Assembly (NCBI RefSeq): GCF_029254265.1 | Contig: NZ_JAQWXX010000025.1 | Span: 62,001 to 126,000 of the forward strand | Source: Algoriphagus sp. | GTDB taxonomy: Bacteria > Bacteroidota > Bacteroidia > Cytophagales > Cyclobacteriaceae | Reading direction: 5' to 3' | DNA length: 64,000 bases | Part shown: positions 28,201 through 35,882 of the stretch, piece after piece | Layout: each line of letters opens with the position of its first letter | Position numbering within the stretch: position 1 is the stretch's first letter | Translations under genes and position numbers: made by a program | Notes under the pieces: generated by a model | What the model was told of the DNA's origin: nothing | Databases searched by the model: none | The model's input: the letters and a program-made list of their open reading frames with translations, nothing else

Positions 28201-28401
28201 GGATTGCTCTACACTTATAGCATTTGCCCCAGTAAATGCAGTACTCACGCGCACTACAGGAGGCGTGATATCAGGATACTGCTCTATAGCTAGCCCAAGA
28301 ATAGAAACTCCACCAATAATCACCATGAAAAGTGCAATCACAATGGCTACAATTGGCCTTTTTACAAAGAATATCTGCTTTGAATCGTCTAGTTCGCTCA
28401 T
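25234..28401 (-). CDS. RND multidrug efflux permease (HAE1/AcrB family)
   Basis: 1055 residues from ATG 28401 (MSELDDSKQ); an in-frame TTG 33 bp upstream overlaps the adaptor gene and is less likely. It shows the HAE1 pattern: FFVKRPIVAIVIALFM as the first membrane helix, two large periplasmic loops, 12 expected membrane helices, and the proton-relay aspartates in GIVVDDAIVVVEAV. LSTLALPVSL-type helices and GSGAEARKVMG near the C-terminus also fit. It exports drugs, bile-like compounds or dyes by proton antiport; specificity cannot be read. It lies between adaptor and channel genes, 4 bp after the adaptor stop. No TetR/MarR regulator is adjacent. Confidence 0.95.
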   Translation of the reverse strand: MSELDDSKQIFFVKRPIVAIVIALFMVIIGGVSILGLAIEQYPDITPPVVRVSTAFTGANAISVEQSVASPLEQEINGVENMLYMKSTNANDGTLALDVTFDLGTDPDMNTVFTQTRAAAATPKLPEEVKRLGVKTEKSMPNILMLVALTSDGAYDQEFLGNYGIINIKDQLARTKGIGRVQVLGASDYSMRIWVKPDRLAKLGITIPEIVDAIRQQNVIAPGGKFGSEPAPPGTEFTYTVRLPDRLVSEEEFGNVVIRSEEDGSQIFIKDVARVELGVESYNAFTRLNKNSCAIIALYQAPGSNAVELSETVRRTMDELAEDFPEGIEYKVSLDSTAPIKAGISEIIETLIIALLLVVLVVFLFIQDWRATLIPTLAIPVSLIAAFMVFPMLGFSINTLSLLGLVLAIGIVVDDAIVVVEAVQVNMQKGMDSKTATSEAMREVTAPVIATTLVMVAVFVPVAAMAGITGKLYQQFAITIAVSVLFSSINALTLSPALCSLLLKSSSGPSKGLLGRFFTKFNTGFEKSTESYYGLAKVMAGKLKRGSIYILITLVAAGIFGSMVPGGFLPEEDQGYIYVNLQLPNAASMQRTDVVMKKIEEIVMAQPETEYATALSGFSLLAGSFIPNTGFMFITLKDWDERDATAKEVMQRLNVIFAKEIQEAQAFSFGPPAIPGLGNGSGFSIMIQDKKGQDPAYLAQNTYAFIKAVQERPEIASAFTTYQASVPQRFMEINQDKILKTGVRLSDVYNTFAAYLGGAYINDFNRFGRLYKAYVQAEPEYRQSEDGLDLFYVKNNLGESVPISSFVDVKRISGPDYTNRFNLFRSAEVTGSPAPGYSSLQALDALEEVAAEVLPDDMTYSWNAMSYQEKASSGQIGVIFAFSLFFVFLILAAQYESWSLPFAILLGTPFALFGAFLFLYLARLMDEAYLNNIFAQISLVMLIAMAAKNAILIVEFAKIKFDEGLSLFDAAVEAAKLRFRPILMTVFSFILGVLPLILASGSGAEARKVMGMALLGGIGVATLLGLFLYPMLFVLVGKLGKYEEKREALLNTQKS

Positions 28402-28405
28402 CTGC

Positions 28406-29548
28406 TTAATCTTTGTACTGAGATTGGAATACAACTTCTTTCGGGGAAATCACCTGCCCCGCAGCTACTTTTTGGATCGCCTCCAAGACCACCAGATCGT
28501 TTGATTCCAAACCGGATTTTACCAAAAAATAATCGCGGTAATTGCCGGCGATTTCTATTCCTTGTTGGATGATTTTATTTCCCTCCCCAACTTTAAACAC
28601 AAAGAATTTTCCCTGAAACTCACTTACTGACCTTTGCGGAACAAGAACTCCATTTTCCACATTTTGGATGGGGACTCTCACCCGAGCAAATTGCCCTGGC
28701 CGAATCAGTCTATCTGGATTTGGAAATGTCGATTGAATTAAAATAGTGCCTGAACTTGCATCAATCTGACGGTTGATAAAATCGATTTTGCCTACTTGGT
28801 CAAATATGATTCCATCGGCCAAAATTAACTTGATCTCGGCTGGAGCATCCTGAATTTTTCGGTGTTCCTCCTGATATTCTCTGAAAATGGATAAATAATC
28901 ATTTTCAGAAAGGAAAAATTCAACTCGTATTGAGTCGATTAATGAAACCACATTGAGAATTACTGGATTGGGATCACGCCCAACAAATTCTCCAATTTTA
29001 GCATTTGTCTTCCCAATCAATCCATCGATAGGCGATTTGATTTGGGTATAGCTCAATTGAATTCCCTGAAACCTTACCTTAGCTTCAGCAGCATTGACCA
29101 TTGCTTCGGCAGCATCTCGATTTGCGATTGCCGCATCTAAGTCTTTTTCTGAAATAGCATTAATTTCTGCAAGAGGTCTATACCTGTTAAGGTCATTTTC
29201 AGCTTGTGTCAACTTTACTTTGGCTGAGGCTAGTTCGCTATTAGCAGCGTTGACTCCCTCTTGAAAAGGATCTGAATTTACCGTGTAAAGCAGTTCTCCT
29301 TTTCTGACCATTCGGCCTTCCTGAAAATGAATTCCCTCTAAATATCCTTCAGCCCTTGCACGGATGGGAATATCCACTTTCCCATAGATTTGAGCCACAA
29401 AATCCTTTTCCAATTGGATTGACTCTGTTTTCAATTTAACAACATCTACTTCAAGAGGAGGCCTTTCAACCACTTCAGGGGGAGAAGAACAGGAGCAGAT
29501 TATTAAAATTAATGCAAAAAGAAATTGCTGAGGGGACATGTTCATCAT
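28406..29548 (-). CDS. RND efflux periplasmic adaptor lipoprotein
   Basis: 380 residues, with a lipobox-like IICSCSS near 19-20, so anchored to the inner membrane. It has the membrane-fusion-protein layout: a lipoyl half-motif (PIRARAEGYLEGIHFQEGR), an alpha-hairpin (~85-155), the second lipoyl half (SYTQIKSPIDGLIGKTNAK), then barrel and membrane-proximal domains. It opens the adaptor-pump-channel operon. The start is one of several nearby Met codons (MMNM); 29548 gives the longest signal peptide. The upstream region of ~216 bp is shared with the divergent TonB receptor gene and carries the phased direct repeats. Confidence 0.94.
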   Translation of the reverse strand: MMNMSPQQFLFALILIICSCSSPPEVVERPPLEVDVVKLKTESIQLEKDFVAQIYGKVDIPIRARAEGYLEGIHFQEGRMVRKGELLYTVNSDPFQEGVNAANSELASAKVKLTQAENDLNRYRPLAEINAISEKDLDAAIANRDAAEAMVNAAEAKVRFQGIQLSYTQIKSPIDGLIGKTNAKIGEFVGRDPNPVILNVVSLIDSIRVEFFLSENDYLSIFREYQEEHRKIQDAPAEIKLILADGIIFDQVGKIDFINRQIDASSGTILIQSTFPNPDRLIRPGQFARVRVPIQNVENGVLVPQRSVSEFQGKFFVFKVGEGNKIIQQGIEIAGNYRDYFLVKSGLESNDLVVLEAIQKVAAGQVISPKEVVFQSQYKD

Positions 29549-29657
29549 AAATACATAATCGATCTTCTAGGTTAAAGATATTTAAAATCAAATAAAATCC
29601 TGGTTAGATCAGCTTTAAGAGAAATTTAATTTGCTGTTTTTTAACAATCCCAATTTT

Positions 29658-29708
29658 TTTCAATCAAGGTATTTTACACTTCAGTCACAAAAAACCACGC
29701 TTCAGTCA
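29658..29708. promoter_or_regulatory. Three phased 9-bp direct repeats, candidate LytTR operator
   Basis: TTTCAATCA (29658-29666), CTTCAGTCA (29679-29687) and CTTCAGTCA (29700-29708) lie on an exact 21-bp period, two helical turns. The last two are identical and the first matches 7 of 9. LytTR regulators typically bind tandem ~9-bp repeats spaced by about two turns on one DNA face. The LytTR gene at 33748 ends the cluster that starts 57 bp downstream. A TACCCTTTTG sequence at ~29730 may be the -7 region. Confidence 0.6.
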
Positions 29709-29764
29709 GGTTAAATTTTTATCTCAAGTACCCTTTTGCAGATTTGATTCAAATACAAATCGAA

Positions 29765-31924
29765 ATGAAAGCGAAATTTATTCTCCTGATTTACTTTATC
29801 CTGTTCCAGACAGTTGCTTTTGGTCAAACAATCATAAGTGGAATAGTCTTGGATGAAAAAGGAATTGCTCTACCGGGAGTAAACATTTTTATAAAAGGAG
29901 GATACGACGGAGCAACCTCCAAAATAGATGGTAGTTACCGTTTTGAAACTGAGTTAGAAGGATATCAGATTTTAGTATTCCAGTTTATGGGTTTCAAATC
30001 CAGCCAAATCAGTATCGAGTGCAAAGCCGAACTTTTAAAAATAGAGAACATTATCCTAACAGAAGAAATCACCGAAATGAATTCCGTGACTATCTCAGCA
30101 GGAGCTATGGAGGCTTCCGATGAAGGAAAATCAGTGATTCTTAGACCACTCGATATTGTCACCACACCAAGTGCAATGGGCGATATCATGGGTGCCTTCC
30201 AAACTCTACCCGGCACAAGTACTGTTGGAAATGACGGTCGCCTTTTCGTAAGAGGTGGAGATGCAAGTGAAGTGGGAATCTATATCGACGGGATGCGTGT
30301 CGGTAATGCCTATGGGACCACAGCAGGAAATGTACCATCACGCACACGTTTTAACCCAAACCTATTCAAAGGAACATTCTTTAGCACGGGAGGGTATTCT
30401 GCAGAATATGGCCAAGCACTTTCCTCAGCTTTGGCACTGAATACAAAGGACCTTTCGATACGAAGCCAAGGAGATTTGAGCATAATGTCAGTCGGAGGAG
30501 GATATTCACATACTCTAGCAAATGAAAAACAAAGTATTACAGCGAGCGCGAACTACTTTAATCTTCAACCCTATCAAAATCTGATCAAACAAGAAATTGA
30601 TTTTGAAGCAGCTCCAAATGCTTGGGATTTGGAAGTCGCCGCCCAAAAGAAAACAGGTAAAAATGGCCTGCTTAAAGTAATGGCTAGAACTGAATCAGGT
30701 GGAATGAGTCTTTGGCAGCAACTGCCAGGAACAGATCGCAAAGTTTTGGTTGACCTGAAAAATGATTACAGCTATGCACAAGCAAATTGGAGAACAATTC
30801 TGAAAAATGAATGGACGATTTTTACTGGAATCTCATATTCCAAGAACCTTGACCAGATTGGCTATGACAGCCTTCAGATTGAACGAAGGAATGAACTTAT
30901 CCACATCAAAGGAACGGCTATTAAAGATTTTTCAGATCGGCTTTCTGCAAAATTCGGTGTAGAGCACTTCATTCATCCATACTCAGAAAAATTAGTCCGA
31001 GAAGGTTGGATAAGAGATTTTGATGACCGCGAAACATATTTGTTTACTGAATGGGATTTATATCTAAACAAGGATTTGGTATTCCGTGGGGGTCTTCGAG
31101 GTGGGGCAAGTAGTGTTTCGGAAGAAAAATGGTTGGACCCAAGATTCTCTGTAGCCTATCAGTTAAAAGAAAAAGGCCAATTATCATTTGCCGCAGGTAG
31201 CTTTCATCAACTGCCTGTGGATAACTTTCGGGTTTTGAACACGGATCTTCAAAATTCGGAATCCAATCACCTGATCTTAAACTACTTGTTTTCAAAAGAT
31301 GGATTTACATTTCGAGCAGAAACCTTTTACAAGTCTTATGAAAATCTGGTGACGTTTGAAGGATCTCCTGACAATCCAGAATTATTGAAAAATGGTGGAT
31401 CTGGTTATGCCAAAGGAATTGATTTTTTCTTCAGAGATCGTCAGACATTCAAAAATACAGACTATTGGGTGACTTACAGCTTTGTGGACAGCAAGCGAAG
31501 CTTTAACCAATTTCAAACTGAAGTTCAACCAAGTTTCGCTCCAAAGCATAACCTTTCAATTGTAGTCAAGCATTTTATAACTCCTCTCAAATCCCAACTC
31601 GGAGCTTCTTTTGCCTACAATGATGGCTATTCCTTTACAAATCCAAATGTGGATAACTCGGAGATGAACTCTAAAACCAAGAGCTTTCAAAACCTAAGTT
31701 TGTCCTGGAGCTATTTACCAAAACCGAACCTAATCATTCATTTAGCCTGCACTAATGTGCTGGGCAGAGATAATGTTTTTGGCTACACATTTAGCCCTAA
31801 GGCTAATTCACAGGGAATCTTTGAATCAATTCCTCAAGGACAAGTTGCTCCTCGATTTCTATTCTTGGGAATTTTCCTAACGCTTTCAAAAGACAAAACA
31901 GCAAATAACTTAAACAACCTCTAA
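29765..31924 (+). CDS. TonB-dependent outer-membrane receptor
   Basis: 719 residues from ATG 29765 (a TTG 21 bp upstream is the longer alternative). The signal peptide ends VAFGQ, followed by a carboxypeptidase-regulatory-like domain (ISGIVLDEKGIALPGVNIFIKG, ~20-110), a plug domain with LPGTSTVGNDGRLFVRGGDASEVGIYIDG, and a C-terminal beta-barrel. It imports a ligand with TonB energy; no SusD-like partner is adjacent, so siderophore, vitamin or peptide uptake is as likely as glycan. It is first of a four-gene plus-strand cluster with a TPR protein and a two-component pair, and follows the phased repeats. Confidence 0.9.
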   Translation: MKAKFILLIYFILFQTVAFGQTIISGIVLDEKGIALPGVNIFIKGGYDGATSKIDGSYRFETELEGYQILVFQFMGFKSSQISIECKAELLKIENIILTEEITEMNSVTISAGAMEASDEGKSVILRPLDIVTTPSAMGDIMGAFQTLPGTSTVGNDGRLFVRGGDASEVGIYIDGMRVGNAYGTTAGNVPSRTRFNPNLFKGTFFSTGGYSAEYGQALSSALALNTKDLSIRSQGDLSIMSVGGGYSHTLANEKQSITASANYFNLQPYQNLIKQEIDFEAAPNAWDLEVAAQKKTGKNGLLKVMARTESGGMSLWQQLPGTDRKVLVDLKNDYSYAQANWRTILKNEWTIFTGISYSKNLDQIGYDSLQIERRNELIHIKGTAIKDFSDRLSAKFGVEHFIHPYSEKLVREGWIRDFDDRETYLFTEWDLYLNKDLVFRGGLRGGASSVSEEKWLDPRFSVAYQLKEKGQLSFAAGSFHQLPVDNFRVLNTDLQNSESNHLILNYLFSKDGFTFRAETFYKSYENLVTFEGSPDNPELLKNGGSGYAKGIDFFFRDRQTFKNTDYWVTYSFVDSKRSFNQFQTEVQPSFAPKHNLSIVVKHFITPLKSQLGASFAYNDGYSFTNPNVDNSEMNSKTKSFQNLSLSWSYLPKPNLIIHLACTNVLGRDNVFGYTFSPKANSQGIFESIPQGQVAPRFLFLGIFLTLSKDKTANNLNNL

Positions 31925-31934
31925 TCAATAAATT

Positions 31935-32579
31935 ATGAAAAAGTACATTTTAACAACTGCTCTTTCCATTTTGTGGATAACTCTAAGTTTCGCTTCTGAA
32001 TCTGCGTTTGAAGAAGCAATGATCAAACAATTAAAGTCAAAAAGTATAATTCAGACAGCTGAAGAAGCGCAGGATGTCATCAATGGTTTTATGAGAATTG
32101 CCGAAGCAAATGAAGGTGAGTGGCTTCCACTTTATTACGCTGCTTTAACCCAAACTGAATCTGCATTTAGATTTGATGTAAACAAGGATCAATTTTTTGA
32201 TCAAGCACTCGAAATCACAAAAAAAGCGGCTCAAATCTCCCCATCCAATTCTGAAATCACAGCACTTCATGGCTATATCCTGATGGGAAAAATCAGCCTA
32301 GATCCAGGAAGTCGTGGTCAAAGCCTAAGTCCACAAGTGATGGAGCTATTTGGAAAAGCTATCGCACAAGATCGGAGCAATCCAAGGGCAGTGAATTTGA
32401 TGTCGCAGATGGAGCTGGGAATGTCAAAATTCTTTGGATCAGGTCCAGAAAGGGCTTGTGGAATGGCTAGAATGAGTATGGAACTATATCAAAACGAAGA
32501 AGAAAAGGTTAGCGAGACATATATTCTTCCTACTTGGGGGAAAGATCAAATGGTGGAATTAATGAAGAATTGTAATTGA
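31935..32579 (+). CDS. Exported TPR-like protein
   Basis: 214 residues with a signal peptide ending LSFAS. The remainder is helical with TPR-like spacing (~60-180: EWLPLYYAALTQTESAF, FFDQALEITKKAAQISPSN, SEITALHGYILMGKISLDPG, VMELFGKAIAQDRSNPRA). It is 10 bp after the TonB receptor stop and ends just before a strong terminator, so receptor and TPR protein form a two-gene transcript. In Bacteroidota such pairs (receptor plus periplasmic TPR protein) often stand beside LytTR systems; the exact role is not known. Confidence 0.75.
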   Translation: MKKYILTTALSILWITLSFASESAFEEAMIKQLKSKSIIQTAEEAQDVINGFMRIAEANEGEWLPLYYAALTQTESAFRFDVNKDQFFDQALEITKKAAQISPSNSEITALHGYILMGKISLDPGSRGQSLSPQVMELFGKAIAQDRSNPRAVNLMSQMELGMSKFFGSGPERACGMARMSMELYQNEEEKVSETYILPTWGKDQMVELMKNCN

Positions 32580-32614
32580 TTTTAATTTAATTGTTTACAA
32601 TATATATCCCTAAA

Positions 32615-32661
32615 CAAAACCTTTCAAAAATTACTTTTGAAAGGTTTTGCTTGTTTTTATT
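32615..32661 (+). terminator. Terminator between the receptor/TPR pair and the two-component genes
   Basis: A perfect 15-bp stem (CAAAACCTTTCAAAA at 32615-32629 with its complement at 32635-32649), a 5-base loop, then a T-rich tract. It separates the abundant receptor transcript from the regulator genes, whose histidine kinase start (32675) lies just beyond. Confidence 0.9.
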
Positions 32662-32674
32662 TAACTTCAATCCG

Positions 32675-33751
32675 ATGCCAACAGTAATACAGCAAAAGAA
32701 GATTCAAGCAATAAGTGGGCTTTGGACAAGCTTCCCAAAATTCATTGGGATTAATTTCATGATCGCCGTCATTTTGATCCCTGTATATTGTCCCTCTTGT
32801 CTGTTATCCTGGGAAGGATTGATTTCAGCAAGGGAAGATTTCATTTTTGCCTTTTTATTTTCTTCGGTATTAAGCTTTGGAGGAAGTAGGGTAGATGATT
32901 ATTACGAGGCAAGAATCTCTTGGATCAGTCAGCCAATCAAGCGTTTAATCCTGACTGTCATCACATACCTAATCTATTGCTTCATAGCCACATTTCTAAT
33001 TGCATTTTTCATTTCTTGGTTTTATGGGCATTTTACCCTAGCTGATGTTCGATGGGATTATTTAGTACAATTTACTAAACAGCCAATGATCATCGCTTTC
33101 GTATTCATGTCATTGTTTACTACCCGTTCTTGGCTCTTGGAATGGAAAAAATCAGCCACAGAAGCAGAAAAACTTAGAACAGAAATGATGGCAAGCCAAT
33201 ACCAAAGTTTAAAAGACCAACTTAATCCCCATTTCCTCTTTAATTCCTTAAATGTACTTTCCAATCTAGTCTATGAGGATGCGGATCGCTCGGCCGCATT
33301 TATTCTTAAGCTTTCAAAAATCTACCGGTATGTCCTTGAGGTACAACAGGAGGAATTGGTCGCTTTGGAAAAGGAGTTGGACTTTGCTAAAAACTACCTG
33401 GAGTTGCAAAAGATACGATTTGAAGAAAACCTGATTTACAATATCAAAGCTACGGGTACTGAACCCCTTTTTCTTCCTCCACTTTCTTTGCAACTTTTAC
33501 TTGAAAATGCAATCAAACACAATGAAGCTAGTCAAGAGAATCCTCTATTTATTCAAATCATTCGAGAAGGAAACGAATTGTGGATAAGTAACACTTTTCA
33601 ACCAAAGAAGAACTTGAACGAGCCCTCAACCGGAATAGGATTAGCGAATATTCGAAAGCGATATGAGCTACTTAGTAATCAAGAAATCCAAGTGATACAG
33701 ACCGCTGATGAATTTATAGTAAAGCTTCCTCTTTTAAAGTTATCCACATGA
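32675..33751 (+). CDS. LytS/YehU-type sensor histidine kinase
   Basis: 359 residues from ATG 32675; a longer frame from 32591 would run through the terminator hairpin and is rejected. Several membrane helices fill the first ~150 residues (for example FIGINFMIAVILIPVY and RLILTVITYLIYCF), without a recognisable periplasmic sensor domain. The His_kinase motif LNPHFLFNSLNVLSN has the phospho-acceptor His186. The ATPase part has LLLENAIKHN and GIGLANIRKRYELL. It phosphorylates the LytTR regulator encoded next, whose start overlaps its stop by 4 bp. The input signal is unknown. Confidence 0.92.
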   Translation: MPTVIQQKKIQAISGLWTSFPKFIGINFMIAVILIPVYCPSCLLSWEGLISAREDFIFAFLFSSVLSFGGSRVDDYYEARISWISQPIKRLILTVITYLIYCFIATFLIAFFISWFYGHFTLADVRWDYLVQFTKQPMIIAFVFMSLFTTRSWLLEWKKSATEAEKLRTEMMASQYQSLKDQLNPHFLFNSLNVLSNLVYEDADRSAAFILKLSKIYRYVLEVQQEELVALEKELDFAKNYLELQKIRFEENLIYNIKATGTEPLFLPPLSLQLLLENAIKHNEASQENPLFIQIIREGNELWISNTFQPKKNLNEPSTGIGLANIRKRYELLSNQEIQVIQTADEFIVKLPLLKLST

Positions 33752-34500
33752 TCATAGTAATCATAGAAGATGAACGCCCTGCCGCAAACCGATTAATAAG
33801 GCTCTTAGAGCAGCATTTTGTGGGAGAAGAATTTGTTCAAGGTTTAGATTCAGTTAAGAAATCGATTCAATGGTTTTCAGATAATCCAGCTCCAGATCTA
33901 ATCTTTTGTGACATTCAATTGGCTGATGGAATCAGCTTTGAGATCTTCGAACAAGTAAAACTATCCACACCCATTATTTTTACAACTGCATACGATCAAT
34001 ATGCCATAAAAGCCTTTCAGGTCAATGCGATTGACTATCTACTGAAGCCAGTCGACCCCGAAGAATTGGCCAGATCAATTTCAAAATACAAAGCAAACCA
34101 ACTGAAGCCGAGCTTAGATTTTGAAGCTATAAAAGCCATGCTTGCCCCCAAAGTTGCTAATTTCAAAACACGATTTTTGGTGAAATATGGAGAGAAGATT
34201 CAAAGTATCACGGTTGAGGAGATTGCGTTTTTTTATAGTGAAGCACGTGTTACCTTTTTACAGACTACTTCAGGAAAACAATTTGTTCTTGATCAAACCT
34301 TAGAGCAGGTGGAAAGTCAAGTAGATCCGGATTCCTTTTTCAGACTAAATCGGAAATACCTTTGTTCATTCCCCTCTATTTCCGAAATTTTCACCTATTC
34401 AAATAGCCGATTAAAAGTAAAGTTGGTCAATTGTTCAGATGAAGATATCTTGATCAGCAGAGAGAAGACCGCCGACTTCAAAACTTGGCTAGATGGTTAA
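33748..34500 (+). CDS. LytTR-family response regulator
   Basis: 250 residues. The receiver domain (~1-125) has the acidic pair IEDE, phospho-acceptor Asp55 in FCDIQLADG, T/A in FTTAYDQYA and K in YLLKPVD. A LytTR DNA-binding domain follows (~150-245) with RFLVKYGEKIQSITVEEI and FFRLNRKYL. LytTR domains bind short direct repeats about two helical turns apart. The three 9-bp repeats at 29658-29708, upstream of the TonB receptor, are the obvious target candidate. The start overlaps the kinase stop (ATGA), so the two proteins are made together. Confidence 0.93.
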   Translation: MIIVIIEDERPAANRLIRLLEQHFVGEEFVQGLDSVKKSIQWFSDNPAPDLIFCDIQLADGISFEIFEQVKLSTPIIFTTAYDQYAIKAFQVNAIDYLLKPVDPEELARSISKYKANQLKPSLDFEAIKAMLAPKVANFKTRFLVKYGEKIQSITVEEIAFFYSEARVTFLQTTSGKQFVLDQTLEQVESQVDPDSFFRLNRKYLCSFPSISEIFTYSNSRLKVKLVNCSDEDILISREKTADFKTWLDG

Positions 34501-34510
34501 AAGGTAAACT

Positions 34511-34594
34511 ATGGAAGAACAGAAACTAGATTCCGACCGTAAGCAGGAACAACTCACTTGGCTCGAAAATCTCCAGCGAAATAGTTTCACATAA
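34511..34594 (+). pseudogene. 27-codon remnant, possibly of a membrane protein gene
   Basis: ATG at 34511 opens a 27-residue frame (MEEQKLDSDRKQEQLTWLEN... ending QRNSFT). The 'WLENLQRNS' pattern resembles the first ~25 residues of multi-membrane Bacteroidota proteins that continue 'WEPE..ISG'. Here it ends in a stop with no continuation in any frame that I can follow, so I read it as a decayed N-terminal fragment. That family memory is not certain. Confidence 0.35.
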
Positions 34595-34668
34595 AAGAGA
34601 CGTCATGTATCACCATTTTGAAGAAAATTTTTTTATTTTATTACATTAGTTGAGTTAATTCTTAAGCT

Positions 34669-35787
34669 ATGAAACAATTTAAACTATTCCCCCTGTCTTT
34701 AATTTGGGTCCTTTTTGCATGTCAATCTACTGAAGTTAAGAAGATCTCCATCCTTCAATTGGAGGACTTGATTGTCGACACACTGTATTTGGAAAAGGAT
34801 ACGGTTACAAAAGATCTGGGGACAAACTTTAATTACATTAAAAGAGGAGATAAGGAATTTCTTATGACCTCACGAAAAAATAGATACCTCGAATACAGCT
34901 TTCCAGAAGGCAAATTGATTCGTGATCAATTTTATTTTGAAGAAGGACCAGATGGTATAGGAAGTTTTTTGCAGGTCAATTTTACTGATGATTCCTCCGC
35001 TTGGTTTGTATCCTTTCAGGAACTAATTCGAGCTGATCATTTTGGAAAAGTCATCATGCGGTATGATTTACCCGAAGGACCAACAGAAAGGATGGCAATC
35101 AATTATAATACCCTGAAAGGAACAAAAGCCTTGAATATCGATGGAAAGATCCTCATTCCTGATGTCCCTTTTGTACTAAAAGAGTCTTTACTGGATTATG
35201 AAAACTGGCTCCTTGAATTTGATCCGAAAGACAGTTCTATCAATTATATCAAGTTCAAATATCCAGGCAAATACAAAGAGTTCCTAGACGATCCGAACTT
35301 TGCCACGTACCAAAATGGGTATGATAAAATCAATAGGTTTCATTTGATTTCATTTCCAGCTGACGATTCCCTTCTTGTTATTTCTTCCAACTCACAAAAA
35401 TGGGTATATGCTGGAATAAATGATAAGATGGAATTTTTAGTTGGCCGAACTGAACAAAGGGGAGAATACACAGCTTTTCTACCTAATTACAACAGCAGTC
35501 AATTTAGCTGGGTAGATTACGATCCTAAGTCTCAAGTGTATCTACGTGAAGCTATCATAACAGTTGACACTGAACAAAACCGAAATGAAGGTAAATTACC
35601 ACTCACAAAACTAGTGGTTTTAGATAGTGATTTTGAAAAAATTGGAGAGGTGGTTTTACCCTTTTTAACACGTGGTTTTTCCACTCCTTATGGATATTAT
35701 CTATATATAGGGTACCCTCAATCCGAAGATGAGGTAGCTTTTGTTAGACTAGATTTCTCGAAAATTAAAGCTAAAAAAGAAGGATAA
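34669..35787 (+). CDS. DUF4221-like propeller lipoprotein
   Basis: 372 residues with a lipobox-like FACQS (Cys ~18). The LYLEKDTVTKDLG opening, the EEGPDGIGSF motif (compare the GxGPxxIG repeat of these proteins) and the beta-rich body with SSNSQKWVY and FLTRGFSTPYGYY recall DUF4221/6-bladed-propeller lipoproteins of Cytophagales. It is likely membrane-anchored on the periplasmic or outer side. The family's function is not established. It is monocistronic, ending ~65 bp before a bidirectional terminator; a ~75-bp upstream gap holds the remnant ORF and A/T-rich sequence. Confidence 0.65.
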   Translation: MKQFKLFPLSLIWVLFACQSTEVKKISILQLEDLIVDTLYLEKDTVTKDLGTNFNYIKRGDKEFLMTSRKNRYLEYSFPEGKLIRDQFYFEEGPDGIGSFLQVNFTDDSSAWFVSFQELIRADHFGKVIMRYDLPEGPTERMAINYNTLKGTKALNIDGKILIPDVPFVLKESLLDYENWLLEFDPKDSSINYIKFKYPGKYKEFLDDPNFATYQNGYDKINRFHLISFPADDSLLVISSNSQKWVYAGINDKMEFLVGRTEQRGEYTAFLPNYNSSQFSWVDYDPKSQVYLREAIITVDTEQNRNEGKLPLTKLVVLDSDFEKIGEVVLPFLTRGFSTPYGYYLYIGYPQSEDEVAFVRLDFSKIKAKKEG

Positions 35788-35810
35788 AACTAATTCCAGT
35801 TTCTAGCCGT

Positions 35811-35841
35811 GCTCTTTGCGTTTCCTTTGCGGTTAAAAAAA
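35811..35841. repeat. Possible dispersed intergenic repeat (CTTTGCGTTTCCTTTGCGG)
   Basis: Segment with two TTTGCG(G/T)T-like units in tandem; similar 'CTTTGCG..CTTTGCGGTTAAA' strings recur in intergenic DNA of many Bacteroidota. Copy number cannot be judged from this window. Confidence 0.3.
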
Positions 35842-35852
35842 ATACCTATAAA

Positions 35853-35882
35853 AAAAAGCGAGACTAATCAGTCTCGCTTTTT
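35853..35882. terminator. Bidirectional terminator shared by the DUF4221-like gene and rng
   Basis: A perfect 13-bp stem (AAAAAGCGAGACT with AGTCTCGCTTTTT) with an AATC loop. It is flanked by A and T runs and therefore works in both directions. The rng stop codon (35864-35866) lies inside the stem. Confidence 0.9.

Noticed and set aside
32591-32674. 28 extra residues at the histidine kinase start
   Set aside because: They run through the perfect 15-bp terminator stem; ATG 32675 lies just after it.
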